Counted from the stretch's first letter, positions 35,175 through 43,557 are shown. The stretch is 64,000 nt of DNA from Nocardioides alkalitolerans DSM 16699 (GCF_000426525.1 NZ_AUFN01000011.1:372001-436000); one strand, 5' to 3'. Program-made: numbers and translations. The notes: generated from the letters alone by a model not told the origin.

Positions 35175-35897
35175 GTGACTGTCGTGGACAACGCTGTCGT
35201 CGAGCGCGAGCCGCTCAAGCACGTGCAGGTGCGGGAGTACGTCCGCGACCTGCTGGGGGACAGCACGCCGGGCACCCCGGCCCCCTCCGAGCGCGAGCTC
35301 GTGCAGAAGTTCGGTGTCGCCCGCATGACGGTCCGCCAGGCCATGGACGCCCTCGTGGCGGAGGGGCTGCTCGAGCGGATCCCCGGGCGGGGCACGTTCG
35401 TGGCCAAGCCCCGCAACCAGGTCGGCCGCCTCCTCAGCTACACCGCGGAGATGCAGCGCCGTGGGCTGCTCGCCGAGTCGCAGACCATCCTCGCCCGTCG
35501 CGAGCAGGCCGGCCCGGGCGTCGCCCGTGCGCTCGACCTCACCGAGGGCGACGCCGTCATCCACTGGAAGCGCCTGCGTCGCGCCGACGGCAGCCCGATG
35601 TGCGTCGAGGACGCCTACCTCAACGAGGTGCTCCTGCCGGGCTTCCTGCAGAGCGGCATGCCGACGAGCCTCTACCACTCCCTCGCCATGCGGGGCATGC
35701 GCCCGACGTGGGCCGAGGACTCCGTGACGGCCGACCTGCCGACGCACGAGGAGGCCCAGGCGCTCGAGATCGCGCCCGGCACGCCCGTGCTGCGGGTCTC
35801 GCGCCGTGCCGTCGCGGGCGACAAGGTGGTGGAGGTGTCGCGCTCCGTCTACCGCGCCGACCGCTTCACGCTCTACGTCCAGCTCAGCGACGACTGA
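35175..35897 (+). CDS. GntR-family (HutC/UTRA) transcriptional regulator
   Basis: A 240-residue regulator. The N-terminal winged helix includes PAPSERELVQKFGVARMTVRQAMDALVAEGLLERIPGRGTFVA in outline (S-E-R-E-L, R-M-T-V-R-Q-A, PGRGTFV). The UTRA ligand-binding domain starts with GRLLSYTAEMQRRG and ends VEVSRSVYRADRFTLYVQL, typical of HutC-type proteins that bind sugars or amino acids. GTG 35175 is preferred for its AAGGTG site; GTG 35166 would add three residues. It lies directly before the molybdenum-maturation genes and may regulate them. Confidence 0.92.
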   Translation: MTVVDNAVVEREPLKHVQVREYVRDLLGDSTPGTPAPSERELVQKFGVARMTVRQAMDALVAEGLLERIPGRGTFVAKPRNQVGRLLSYTAEMQRRGLLAESQTILARREQAGPGVARALDLTEGDAVIHWKRLRRADGSPMCVEDAYLNEVLLPGFLQSGMPTSLYHSLAMRGMRPTWAEDSVTADLPTHEEAQALEIAPGTPVLRVSRRAVAGDKVVEVSRSVYRADRFTLYVQLSDD

Positions 35898-35898
35898 C

Positions 35899-36498
35899 CT
35901 GCCCGCCTCGCCCGCCGGCCCCCGCCCCGTCCCGGTCCACGGCCTGCTCCTCGCCGCCGGCGCGGGGCGCCGCATGGGTCGGCCCAAGGCGCTCGTCGAC
36001 GACTGGCTCGTCCGCTCGCTCCGGGTGCTCGCCGACGGCGGCTGCTCCGGCCTGACCGTCGTGCTCGGCGCGTCCGCCGACGAGGCCCGCACGCTGCTGG
36101 CCGAGGCCGCCACGGGCGCCGGCCTCCCGCCGTACGACGTCGTGGTCGCCCCCGACTGGGCCGAGGGCATGGGCGCCTCGCTGCGCGCCGGCCTGACCGC
36201 CCTGCCGGCGGACGTCGACGCCGTGCTCGTGCACCTGGTCGACCTGCCCGACGTGGGGCCCGAGGTCGTGCGGCGCGTGGTCGCCGCCGCGACGGGGCCC
36301 GCGGTGCTGGCGCGGGCGTCGTACGACGACGGGCCCGGCCACCCGGTGCTGATCGGCGCCGACCACGTCGCCGGGGTGGTCGCCGCGGCCACCGGGGACC
36401 GCGGGGCCCGGACCTACCTCGCGGGCCACGCCGTCGCGCTGGTGCCCTGCGGTGACCTGGCGGACGGCCGCGACGTGGACGTTCCCGGCCGCCAGTAG
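35899..36498 (+). CDS. MocA-like molybdopterin cytidylyltransferase, non-standard start
   Basis: A nucleotidyltransferase of about 199 residues. It opens with the nucleotide-binding motif LLAAGAGRRMGRPKAL. VLGASADEAR, GMGASLRAGLTAL and VDLPDVGPEVVR then follow in the order of MocA/MobA enzymes, which load CTP or GTP onto the molybdenum cofactor. No ATG, GTG or TTG occurs in frame between the gntR stop and the motif. The nearest is CTG at 35899, one base after that stop; the next upstream is GTG 35806 inside gntR, giving an implausible basic leader. The start is therefore uncertain. Four genes downstream also serve molybdenum hydroxylases. Confidence 0.78.
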   Translation: MPASPAGPRPVPVHGLLLAAGAGRRMGRPKALVDDWLVRSLRVLADGGCSGLTVVLGASADEARTLLAEAATGAGLPPYDVVVAPDWAEGMGASLRAGLTALPADVDAVLVHLVDLPDVGPEVVRRVVAAATGPAVLARASYDDGPGHPVLIGADHVAGVVAAATGDRGARTYLAGHAVALVPCGDLADGRDVDVPGRQ

Positions 36499-36507
36499 GC
36501 TCACGTC

Positions 36508-37410
36508 ATGGTGGCACCGGTGGCTGGTCCGACGTCCCCCGCCGACGTGGTGGCCGCGCTCGCCGGGGTGGGCTACCTCGCCGACGACGACCTCGCGACC
36601 GTCACCTACCTCGCGCTCGACCTGCCGCGCCCCCTGCTGCTCGAGGGGGAGCCGGGCACCGGCAAGACCGCCCTGGCGGAGGCGCTGGCCGCCGCGCTCG
36701 CCGTACCGCTCGTGCGGCTGCAGTGCTACGAGGGCATCGACGCCGCGCAGGCGCTCTACGACTGGGACTTCCCGCGCCAGATCCTGCACCTGCGCACGCT
36801 CGAGGCCACCGGCGCGGCTCGGGCCGCGACCGACCCGGCGGGGGTCGAGCGGCTCGAGCAGGGGTTGTACGACGAGCGCTTCCTGCTGGCGCGCCCCGTG
36901 CTGCGGGCGCTGCGCGAGAGCCCGGCGGTGCTGCTCGTCGACGAGGTCGACCGCGCCGACGACGAGTTCGAGGCGAACCTCCTGGAGGTGCTCGCGACGT
37001 ACCGGCTCTCGGTGCCCGAGCTGGGCACCGTCGAGGCCGTGACGCCGCCCGTCGTGGTGCTGACGTCGAACCGCACGCGCGAGCTGCACGACGCGCTGAA
37101 GCGCCGCTGCCTCTACCACTGGATCGATCACCCCACCCACGAGCGCGAGGTCGCGATCGTGCGCGAGCGCGCGCCCGAGGTGGCCGACGCGCTGGCCGCG
37201 CAGGTGGTGACCGTCGTGCAGCGGATCCGCACCGACGGCGGGCTCGTCAAGCCGCCCGGGGTGGCCGAGACGCTCGACTGGGCGCGGGCGCTGGACCGCA
37301 TCGGCGGGGGCCTCGACGCGGCGACGGCGTCGGCGACGCTGGGCGCCCTGGTCAAGTACCGCGAGGACGGCGAGCTCGTGCGCGCCTCTCTCGGCAGGCT
37401 GCTCGGATGA
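36508..37410 (+). CDS. MoxR-type AAA+ ATPase (CoxD-like)
   Basis: A 300-residue AAA+ ATPase. Walker A is GEPGTGKT (residues 47-54), Walker B is VLLVDEVDRAD and sensor 1 is VVLTSNRTRELHDAL. The YEGIDAAQALYDWDFPRQ stretch is typical of CoxD-like proteins that help mature the active site of CO dehydrogenase and related molybdenum hydroxylases. ATG at 36508 has a TAGGCT -10 box (36496-36501) six bases upstream, so this gene may begin its own leaderless transcript. It overlaps the CoxE-like gene by four bases. Confidence 0.9.
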   Translation: MVAPVAGPTSPADVVAALAGVGYLADDDLATVTYLALDLPRPLLLEGEPGTGKTALAEALAAALAVPLVRLQCYEGIDAAQALYDWDFPRQILHLRTLEATGAARAATDPAGVERLEQGLYDERFLLARPVLRALRESPAVLLVDEVDRADDEFEANLLEVLATYRLSVPELGTVEAVTPPVVVLTSNRTRELHDALKRRCLYHWIDHPTHEREVAIVRERAPEVADALAAQVVTVVQRIRTDGGLVKPPGVAETLDWARALDRIGGGLDAATASATLGALVKYREDGELVRASLGRLLG

Positions 37411-38516
37411 GCGCCGACCCGTCCCTCCCCGTGGTCGTCGGGCTGCCCCGCGCGCTGCGGGCGGCCGGGGTGGCCGTCAGCGCCGACCGCACGCTGGTCT
37501 TCGCGGCGGCCTGCGCGCGGCTCGGGGTCGGTGACGCGGACGCGGTACGGCGGGCCGGGCGCGCCACGCTGTGCGCGGGCCCCGACGACCTCGCCGTCCA
37601 CGACCGGGTGTTCGAGGCCTGGCGCCGCACGTGGTTCGGGGCCAAGGACGCGCCGGAGACCGCTCGGGGTGACGCCGACGAGGTCGCGCGGGCGTCCGTG
37701 GGCGACGCCGACGACGCCGGCGCGGGGGAGTCCGAGACCGCACTCGTGGCCGCGCGGGCCAGCGGCGCCGACGTGCTCCGCCACCGCGACGTCGCGCTGC
37801 TCGACCCGGCCGACCGGGCCCGGGTGCACCGGCTCTACGCCGAGCTGACGCCGCACGCGCCCCGACGCCGGGCGGTGCGCCGTACCCCGTCGCGCTCCGG
37901 CGAGGTGGACCTGCGCCGGACGTTGCGTGCCTCGCTGCGTGGCTACGGCGAGCCCACGCCCGTGGCCCGCCGGCGGCGCGGCACCCGGGACCGCCCCGTC
38001 GTGCTGCTGGTCGACGTGTCGGGCTCGATGAGCGCGTACGCCGACGCCCTGCTGCGCCTGGCCCACCGGATGGTGCGGGCCGGCGTCGCCACCGAGGTCT
38101 TCACCGCCGGCTCGCGCCTCACGCGCGTCACCCCCGCCCTGCGCACCCGCGACCCGGAGGCGGCGCTCGTCGCGGCCGGGCGGGCGGTGCCGGACTGGGC
38201 TGGCGGCACGCGCCTGGGCGAGAGCCTCGGGGCGTTCCTCGACCGGTGGGGCGGTCGTGGCACGGCCCGCCGTGCCGTCGTCGTGGTGCTCTCCGACGGC
38301 TGGGAGCGGGGCACCGCCGCCGACCTCGGTCGCGAGATGGCCCGGCTCGGGCGCCTCGCCCACCGCGTCGTGTGGGTGAACCCGCACCGCGGCAAGGACG
38401 GCTACGCGCCCGTGCAGTCGGGCATCGTGGCGGCCCTGCCGCACGTGGACGACTTCGTGGCCGGGCACACGCTCGCCACGTTCGCCGAGGTCTGTGAGGT
38501 GGTGGCGCGTGCGTGA
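37407..38516 (+). CDS. VWA-domain protein (CoxE-like)
   Basis: A 369-residue protein. The first 190 residues are a helical CoxE-type region; the von Willebrand A domain follows with MIDAS motif VDVSGSMSAYAD (Asp203), the Thr region GGTRLGESL and the Asp in VVLSDGWERG. CoxE works with the MoxR/CoxD ATPase to insert the metal-sulfur centre in molybdenum hydroxylases. It overlaps the upstream ATPase (ATGA) and the downstream XdhC-like gene (8 nt), so the three are made together. Confidence 0.9.
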   Translation: MSADPSLPVVVGLPRALRAAGVAVSADRTLVFAAACARLGVGDADAVRRAGRATLCAGPDDLAVHDRVFEAWRRTWFGAKDAPETARGDADEVARASVGDADDAGAGESETALVAARASGADVLRHRDVALLDPADRARVHRLYAELTPHAPRRRAVRRTPSRSGEVDLRRTLRASLRGYGEPTPVARRRRGTRDRPVVLLVDVSGSMSAYADALLRLAHRMVRAGVATEVFTAGSRLTRVTPALRTRDPEAALVAAGRAVPDWAGGTRLGESLGAFLDRWGGRGTARRAVVVVLSDGWERGTAADLGREMARLGRLAHRVVWVNPHRGKDGYAPVQSGIVAALPHVDDFVAGHTLATFAEVCEVVARA

Positions 38517-39651
38517 CGTCCTGGACGAGCTCGTGGGGTGGTGGGAGGCCGGCGAGACGGTGGGCATGGCCACGGTCGTCGCCACCTTCGCCTCCGCCCC
38601 CCGGCCCGCGGGCGCCTCGATGCTGGTCGGCCCCGGCGGCCAGGCCGTCGGCTCGGTCAGCGGTGGCTGCGTCGAGGGCGCGGTCTACGAGCTGGCCGAC
38701 GAGGTCGTGGCGTCCGGGACACCGGTGCTGCAGCGCTACGGCGTCTCCGACGACGACGCGTTCGCGGTCGGGCTGACCTGCGGCGGCATCCTCGACGTGT
38801 ACGTCGAGCGCGTCGACCGCCGCTCCTTCCCCCAGCTCGGCGACGTGGCCGCCGACGTGCGCGCCGGCGCGCCGGTGGCCGTGGCGAGCGTCGTCGCCCA
38901 CCCGGACCCGGCGTGGGTGGGACGACGGCTCGTGGTGCGGCCCGACGGGGTGGACGGCACGCTCGGCAGCCCCCGGGCCGACGCGGCCGTCGCGGACGAC
39001 GTACGCGGTCTGCTGGCCGGCGGGCGCAGCGCCACGCTCCACTACGGCCCCGACGGCGAGCGCCGCGGCGAGGGCCTCGAGGTCTTCTGCTGGTCGTTCG
39101 CCCCGGCGCCCCGGATGGTGGTGTTCGGCGCGATCGACTTCGCCGCCGCCGTGGCCCGGGTCGGGGGGTTCCTCGGCTACCACGTCACCGTCTGCGACGC
39201 CCGCCCCGTCTTCGCGACCAGCACCCGCTTCCCCGACGCCGACGAGGTCGTCGTCGACTGGCCCCACCGCTACCTCGCGGCCGAGGCCGCGGCCGACCGC
39301 ATCGACGAGCGCACCGTGCTCTGCGTGCTCACCCACGACCCCAAGTTCGACGTGCCGCTGCTCGAGGTCGCGCTCCGGCTGCCGCGGGTGGCGTACGTCG
39401 GGGCGATGGGCTCGCGCCGCACCCACGACGCCCGCCTCGACCGGCTGCGCGAGGCCGGGCTGACCGCGGCCGAGCTCGACCGGCTCTCGAGCCCGATCGG
39501 GCTCGACCTCGGCGCCCGGACTCCCGAGGAGACCGCCGTGTCGATCGCGGCCGAGATCATCGCCCGGCGCTGGGGCGGGTCGGGGGAGCCGCTCGCGGCG
39601 CGCGACGGGCGGATCCACGTCATCGACGACCGGGTGGAGGCACCGCAGTGA
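38509..39651 (+). CDS. XdhC/CoxI-family molybdenum-cofactor maturation protein
   Basis: A 380-residue protein with two domains. The N-terminal XdhC_CoxI domain has TFASAPRPAGASMLVGPGG and GSVSGGCVEGAVYE. The C-terminal Rossmann-like domain starts PRMVVFGAIDFAAAVARVGGFLGYHV and continues AYVGAMGSRRTHDAR and SPIGLDLGARTPEETAVSI. XdhC binds Moco and protects its sulfurated form until it is handed to xanthine dehydrogenase-type enzymes. GTG at 38509 overlaps the CoxE-like stop. No molybdenum hydroxylase structural genes are in the window. Confidence 0.92.
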   Translation: MRDVLDELVGWWEAGETVGMATVVATFASAPRPAGASMLVGPGGQAVGSVSGGCVEGAVYELADEVVASGTPVLQRYGVSDDDAFAVGLTCGGILDVYVERVDRRSFPQLGDVAADVRAGAPVAVASVVAHPDPAWVGRRLVVRPDGVDGTLGSPRADAAVADDVRGLLAGGRSATLHYGPDGERRGEGLEVFCWSFAPAPRMVVFGAIDFAAAVARVGGFLGYHVTVCDARPVFATSTRFPDADEVVVDWPHRYLAAEAAADRIDERTVLCVLTHDPKFDVPLLEVALRLPRVAYVGAMGSRRTHDARLDRLREAGLTAAELDRLSSPIGLDLGARTPEETAVSIAAEIIARRWGGSGEPLAARDGRIHVIDDRVEAPQ

Positions 39652-40817
39652 GCACACGTCGTACGACGCCGGAGCGGCGGCCCGCAGCGGCTCGGGTGGG
39701 GGCCCGGGTGCGGGGTCGGGCTCGTGTGACGGGGGTGGGCGGCGCGTTCCTGGCGCTCGTGCTCGCCGGCTGCGCGGGGGAGGGGGAGCCCGACGCGGCG
39801 CCGCAGGACTCGCCGCCGGCCTCGGGGTCGGCCTCGTCGTCCGCGTCCGCTCCGTCGTCGGAGGGGACGGACGGGCCGGGGGACAGCGCCCCTACCGAGC
39901 CGACCACGCCCGCCGAGACCGCACCGGCGCTGCCGCCGGCGCCCCACGAGCTGTCGCTGCCCACGCTGATGGCGGAGGAGTTCGTCGGCGGTCCGATCGA
40001 GCAGCTGGGCGTGCGGGATGCACCGGGTCCCTACCGCGAGCTCGCGGTGGCGTTCGACAGCTCCGGGGTGCGGGTGTCGGGGGTGCTGGCCGTGCCCGAG
40101 GGCGCGGGACCGTTCCCGGCGGTCGTGCTCAACCACGGCTACATCGAGCCCTCGGTCTACGTCACCGGCCAGGGCCTCACCCGCGAGCGCGACCGCCTCG
40201 TGCGCGCCGGGTTCGTCGTGCTGCACGTCGACTACCGGGGCCACGCGGCCTCCGACGACACCAGCGACTTCGACCGCGAGTCGCGGCTCGGCTACACCCG
40301 CGACGCGATCAACGCGGTGCGCTCGCTGGAGCGCGAGGAGTACGTCGACCCGGAGCGCATCGCCATGCTCGGCCGCTCGATGGGCGGTGCCGTCACCTAC
40401 AACGCGCTCGTCGCCCAGCCGGGTCTCGTCGACGCCGCCGTGGTCTTCGCCCCGGTGAGCTCGCTCTTCGTCGAGAACTACGAGCAGTTCACCGTGCCGG
40501 GTCGCTCCGGCGTCGCCTCCCGTCTCGTCGAGTCCTTCGGGAGCCCGGAGGAGGAGCCCGAGCGGTGGGCCGGCCTCTCCGCACGCACGTACGCCGACCG
40601 CATCACCGAGCCGGTCCTCATCCACCACGGCACCGCCGACGACACCTGCCCGCCGATCTGGTCGGAGCAGACCCAGGCCGCCTTCGTCGCGGCGGGCGTC
40701 GACAGCGAGCTGATCACGTACGACGGCGAGGGCCACGCCTTCGGCCCGCAGTTCGAGGACTCCATGGCCACCACGATCGCCTTCCTCCGCGAGGAGCTGG
40801 AGATCGCTGCGGGCTGA
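39648..40817 (+). CDS. Lipoprotein alpha/beta hydrolase (prolyl-oligopeptidase/dienelactone type)
   Basis: A 389-residue lipoprotein. An Arg-rich N-terminus leads to a hydrophobic segment ending LVLAGC (lipobox). A Ser/Pro/Thr-rich linker of about 70 residues follows, then an alpha/beta hydrolase: VVLNHGYIEPSVY (oxyanion strand), MLGRSMGGAVTY (nucleophile), HHGTADDTCPP (acid) and DGEGHAFGP (His). It is exported and lipid-anchored; a peptidase or esterase role is likely. Its GTG overlaps the XdhC stop by four bases, an odd partner for cytoplasmic cofactor maturation. The region after it is a repeat array. Confidence 0.87.
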   Translation: MSTRRTTPERRPAAARVGARVRGRARVTGVGGAFLALVLAGCAGEGEPDAAPQDSPPASGSASSSASAPSSEGTDGPGDSAPTEPTTPAETAPALPPAPHELSLPTLMAEEFVGGPIEQLGVRDAPGPYRELAVAFDSSGVRVSGVLAVPEGAGPFPAVVLNHGYIEPSVYVTGQGLTRERDRLVRAGFVVLHVDYRGHAASDDTSDFDRESRLGYTRDAINAVRSLEREEYVDPERIAMLGRSMGGAVTYNALVAQPGLVDAAVVFAPVSSLFVENYEQFTVPGRSGVASRLVESFGSPEEEPERWAGLSARTYADRITEPVLIHHGTADDTCPPIWSEQTQAAFVAAGVDSELITYDGEGHAFGPQFEDSMATTIAFLREELEIAAG

Positions 40818-40856
40818 GGCGTGACTGGCCTCCGGTGGTGGAGGACCCGCGTCACC

Positions 40857-41290
40857 GGTGGTTGAGGAGCGAGCGCCTCGGTGGTCGAGGAGCCGTGAGC
40901 GCAGCGAGCCGCGTCCACGGTGGTTGAGGAGCGAGCGCCAGCGAGCGTCTCGAAACCACGCGGCATCCTCGGTGGTCGAGGAGCCGTGGGCGTAGCGAGC
41001 CGCGTCACCGGTGGTTGAGGAGCGAGCGTCAGCGAGCGTCTCGAAACCACGGTCCGCCTCCGGTGGTCGAGGAGCTGCACGCTTCGGTGGTTGGGGAACT
41101 GTGGGTGCAGCGAGCCGCGTCAACGGTGGTTGAGGAGCGAGCGCCAGCGAGTGTCTCGAAACCACGCGCGATGCCCCGTGGTCGAGCAGCCGTGGGTGCA
41201 GCGAGCCGCGTCAACGGTGGTTGAGGAGCGAGCGCCAGCGAGCGTCTCGAAACCACGGCGCGGTACCCCGTGGTCGAGGACTCGGTGGCC
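40857..41290 (+). repeat. Array of palindromic and interspersed repeats (BIME-like)
   Basis: The 553 bp between the lipoprotein and DUF222 genes is almost entirely repeats. Unit A is a 41-bp hairpin-forming element bounded by GGTGGTTGAGGAGCGAGCG and TCTCGAAACCAC. Full copies are at 40919-40959, 41010-41050, 41125-41165 and 41216-41256, with a truncated one at 40857. Unit B (about 36 bp, GGTGGTCGAGGAGCCGTG to AGCGAGCCGCGTC) alternates with it at 40880, 40971, 41086 and 41178; degenerate pieces are at 41062 and 41269. Spacing between A copies is 91, 115 and 91 bp. Copies differ by a few bases, and the hairpin ends are best conserved. Confidence 0.93.
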
Positions 41291-41334
41291 GGGTCGGAAT
41301 GCCGTCAACTATCAGAAACTGCCCTGTGGATTAC

Positions 41335-41364
41335 TCGCACACGTGTTCGAATCCGAGGTAAGAT
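41335..41364 (+). promoter_or_regulatory. SOS box and promoter of the DUF222/HNH gene
   Basis: TCGCACACGTGTTCGA (41335-41350) matches the actinobacterial LexA consensus TCGAAC-N4-GTTCGA with one mismatch in the left arm. TAAGAT (41359-41364) is a near-perfect -10 box six bases before the ATG at 41371. The LexA site would cover the -35 region, so the gene should be damage-inducible. Confidence 0.78.
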
Positions 41365-41370
41365 AGGGGC

Positions 41371-42936
41371 ATGTCCCGCAGCCACCAGACCAGCCTCCTC
41401 GACACCGCTTCCGCGGTGCTCGACGGTGCCGGCGCGGGCGCTTCAAGAGGTACGGCGCAGGGCTCGTCGGGTGCGGTGCTGCGGGCGGCGCGGGCCGCGC
41501 AGCGTGACGCCGAGACCGCGCAGGTCCGGTTGCTGGAGTCGACCCTGGAGTGGGTCGCGATGCACTCCGCGGGCCATGTGGCCCGACCGGGGCGGTTCCG
41601 TCCGGTGGTGCCGGTCGCCGGGGCGGGTGCGCCGCTGGTGGAGGACCTCGCCATCGACGAGCTCGTCGCGGTGCTGGGCATGTCGCCTGCTGCCGGTCGG
41701 GCGCACGTCGCGGCCGCGGTCGAGCTGCGCTACCGCCTCCCACGCCTGTACGCCGCGGTGATCGCCGGGAGGGTGCCGGTGTGGCGGGCCCGTCGGGTCG
41801 CAGAGACCACGATGGCGCACACGGTCGAGGTGGCGGGGTTCGTGGACCGTCACGTCACCCCCGTCGCCGGCACGATCGGGGTCGCCCGCCTGGACGCGCT
41901 GGTGGAGGAGGCGATCTGGCGCACCGACCCCGACACCGCGGAACGGATCGCCCACGACGCCGAGCACGAGCTCGACGAACGACGCCACGTGAGCATCGAC
42001 CGCGACCAGGTCACCTACTCCGGCACGGTCGAGATCCGCGCCGAGGTCGACATGCTCGACGCCTACGACCTCGACGACGCCCTCACCCGCCGGGCCGCCA
42101 CCTACAAGGCGCTCGGATCCACCGCCGCGCTCGGCGCGCGACGGGCCGCGGCACTCGGGGACCTGGCCCGCGCCGACCTCACCCTCGACCTCATGACCGA
42201 TGCCGCGGAGGATGCAGGGGCCGGTGCCGACGACACGACCGCGGCCGGTGCCGGTGCTGTCGTGGAGTCGGTCGGCGCCCTCACCCGCCGGGCGTCGGGT
42301 CGCCGTGGGGTGAATCTCTACCTCCACCTCACCCTCGAGCAGCTGCAGTCCATGACCGTCCGTGCGACGAGCGTCGGCGCCACCGGCCACCCGAGTGGAG
42401 CCGGGATCGGTCGGGCCGAGCACCTCCGGGGACCGGTGCCCGCCGAGCTGATCCGCGACTGGTGCGCACGCCCCACCGTCGACCTCCGGGTAGTGCCGGT
42501 CATCGACCTGGCCGAGCACGTCCACGTCGACGCCTACGAGATCCCCGACCGCATCGTCGAGCGCGTCGCCCTGCGCGACCACCACTGCGTTTTCCCCCAC
42601 TGCACCCGCCCCGCCCGCAGGCTCACCCCCGACCAGCACGCCACCGACTGCGACCACATCACCGCCTACGACCCCGGCAACCCACCATGCCCAACGGCTG
42701 CACCCGGCAGCCCCGGCGGCGCGAGTCCCGGCGGCGCCACCTGCACCTGCAACCTCGCCCCGCTCTGCCGACGCCACCACCGACTCAAGACCCACACCGG
42801 CTGGACCTACACGCCGATCACCCCCGGCACCTACACCTGGACCAGCCCCCACGGCCACCACTGGATGCGCGACCACCACGGCACCCACGCCCTCGACCCA
42901 CCAGAACCACCCGGTCTACGGGAACCACGGGGCTGA
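41371..42936 (+). CDS. DUF222 / HNH endonuclease (13E12-repeat family)
   Basis: A 521-residue protein. The N-terminal two thirds is the helical DUF222 domain: LDTASAVLDG, VEDLAIDELVAVLGMSPAAGRAHVA and VPVWRARRVAETTM are typical. An Ala/Gly-rich linker (about 265-300) precedes the C-terminal HNH nuclease, with DHHCVFPHCTRPARRLTPDQ, ATDCDHITAYDP and NLAPLCRRHHRLKTHTGW; all metal and catalytic His/Asn positions look intact. A Pro/Gly insertion (TAAPGSPGGASPGG) splits the HNH core. The family is multicopy in many actinobacteria, and its role is unknown. Here it has an SOS box and flanks a palindromic repeat array. Confidence 0.92.
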   Translation: MSRSHQTSLLDTASAVLDGAGAGASRGTAQGSSGAVLRAARAAQRDAETAQVRLLESTLEWVAMHSAGHVARPGRFRPVVPVAGAGAPLVEDLAIDELVAVLGMSPAAGRAHVAAAVELRYRLPRLYAAVIAGRVPVWRARRVAETTMAHTVEVAGFVDRHVTPVAGTIGVARLDALVEEAIWRTDPDTAERIAHDAEHELDERRHVSIDRDQVTYSGTVEIRAEVDMLDAYDLDDALTRRAATYKALGSTAALGARRAAALGDLARADLTLDLMTDAAEDAGAGADDTTAAGAGAVVESVGALTRRASGRRGVNLYLHLTLEQLQSMTVRATSVGATGHPSGAGIGRAEHLRGPVPAELIRDWCARPTVDLRVVPVIDLAEHVHVDAYEIPDRIVERVALRDHHCVFPHCTRPARRLTPDQHATDCDHITAYDPGNPPCPTAAPGSPGGASPGGATCTCNLAPLCRRHHRLKTHTGWTYTPITPGTYTWTSPHGHHWMRDHHGTHALDPPEPPGLREPRG

Positions 42937-43014
42937 CTCACGCCCAGCAGTGACGCCCGACCGGCCTCACCAACTGACCGCACCAGCTCGACCCGCCGTG
43001 GCCCCGCGCACACC

Positions 43015-43036
43015 CGTGCCCGGGGCTACGGGCACG
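43015..43036. terminator. Hairpin downstream of the DUF222/HNH gene
   Basis: An 8-bp stem (CGTGCCCG, loop GGGCTA, CGGGCACG) lies 79 bp past the stop. It lies between this gene and the convergent gene at 43135, so it may end transcription from either side. The remaining non-coding bases here show no other structure. Confidence 0.55.
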
Positions 43037-43134
43037 CCCGGAAGACGTGCGGGAGTCGACGCCGGCCGGAAGCAGCCGCGGCCCGGGTGCCCGTCAGTCC
43101 GTCAGCCCGACCTCGGCCGCGGGTCAGGTGGCGG

Positions 43135-43485
43135 TCAGCCCGCGGTCAGCCCACCGAGCCGGGCGATCGCCTCGCCGGAGGTCTCGCACACCCACACGGG
43201 ATCCGGGCCGCCCAGCTCGGGGTCGATGCGCAGGGCGTGCTGCTCGAGCGACGCGCAGGTCGTGCACTCCGGCCAGCGGATGCCCTGGTCGAAGAGGGCG
43301 TCCTGCACGTCCGTGGCGACGAGGCCGGCGACGAACGGCTGGCCGTCGGGCCACTGCTCGACCCACCAGCGGCGCTCGCCCATCGCGGCCTCCAGCAGCG
43401 AGACGCCACCGGCGTCGGCGTAGCCCCGGGCCCCGAGGTCGGCGAGCACCAGGGCACGGGCGGAGAGCAGCACGTCGTCGACCAT
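43135..43485 (-). CDS. Hypothetical protein with CxxC motif, 116 residues
   Basis: Not recognised. A small soluble protein: an N-terminal helix (DDVLLSARALVLADLGARGYADAGGVSLLEAAMG in outline), RRWWVEQWPDGQPFVAGLV, then WPECTTCASLEQHALRIDPE with a Cys-x-x-Cys pair and PVWVCETSGEAIARLGG with a third Cys. These could bind zinc. ATG 43485 is chosen with GGAGA about nine bases upstream; ATG 43494 adds three residues. Divergent from the DUF3995-like gene by 72 bp. Confidence 0.72.
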   Translation of the reverse strand: MVDDVLLSARALVLADLGARGYADAGGVSLLEAAMGERRWWVEQWPDGQPFVAGLVATDVQDALFDQGIRWPECTTCASLEQHALRIDPELGGPDPVWVCETSGEAIARLGGLTAG

Positions 43486-43557
43486 GCGCACCATTCTCCG
43501 CCGGGGCCCAAGGACGGCTCGAGGGGGAGGGCCGGAGCCGTGCCAGACTCGCTGCCC

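Noticed and set aside
40857..41290. CRISPR-like array
   Set aside because: The repeats are palindromic and regularly spaced, but the intervals are themselves repeats rather than unique spacers, unit copies differ from each other, and no cas genes are present.
41343..41360. tRNA T-arm (GTTCGAATCC) suggesting a tRNA gene
   Set aside because: No flanking T-stem, anticodon arm or acceptor stem can be built. The bases are explained by the SOS box and -10 element of the DUF222 gene.
40845..41366. Small proteins encoded by the repeat array
   Set aside because: Several frames stay open and yield recurring peptides such as GFETLAGARSS, but these merely translate the DNA repeats; no ribosome sites or family matches support them.
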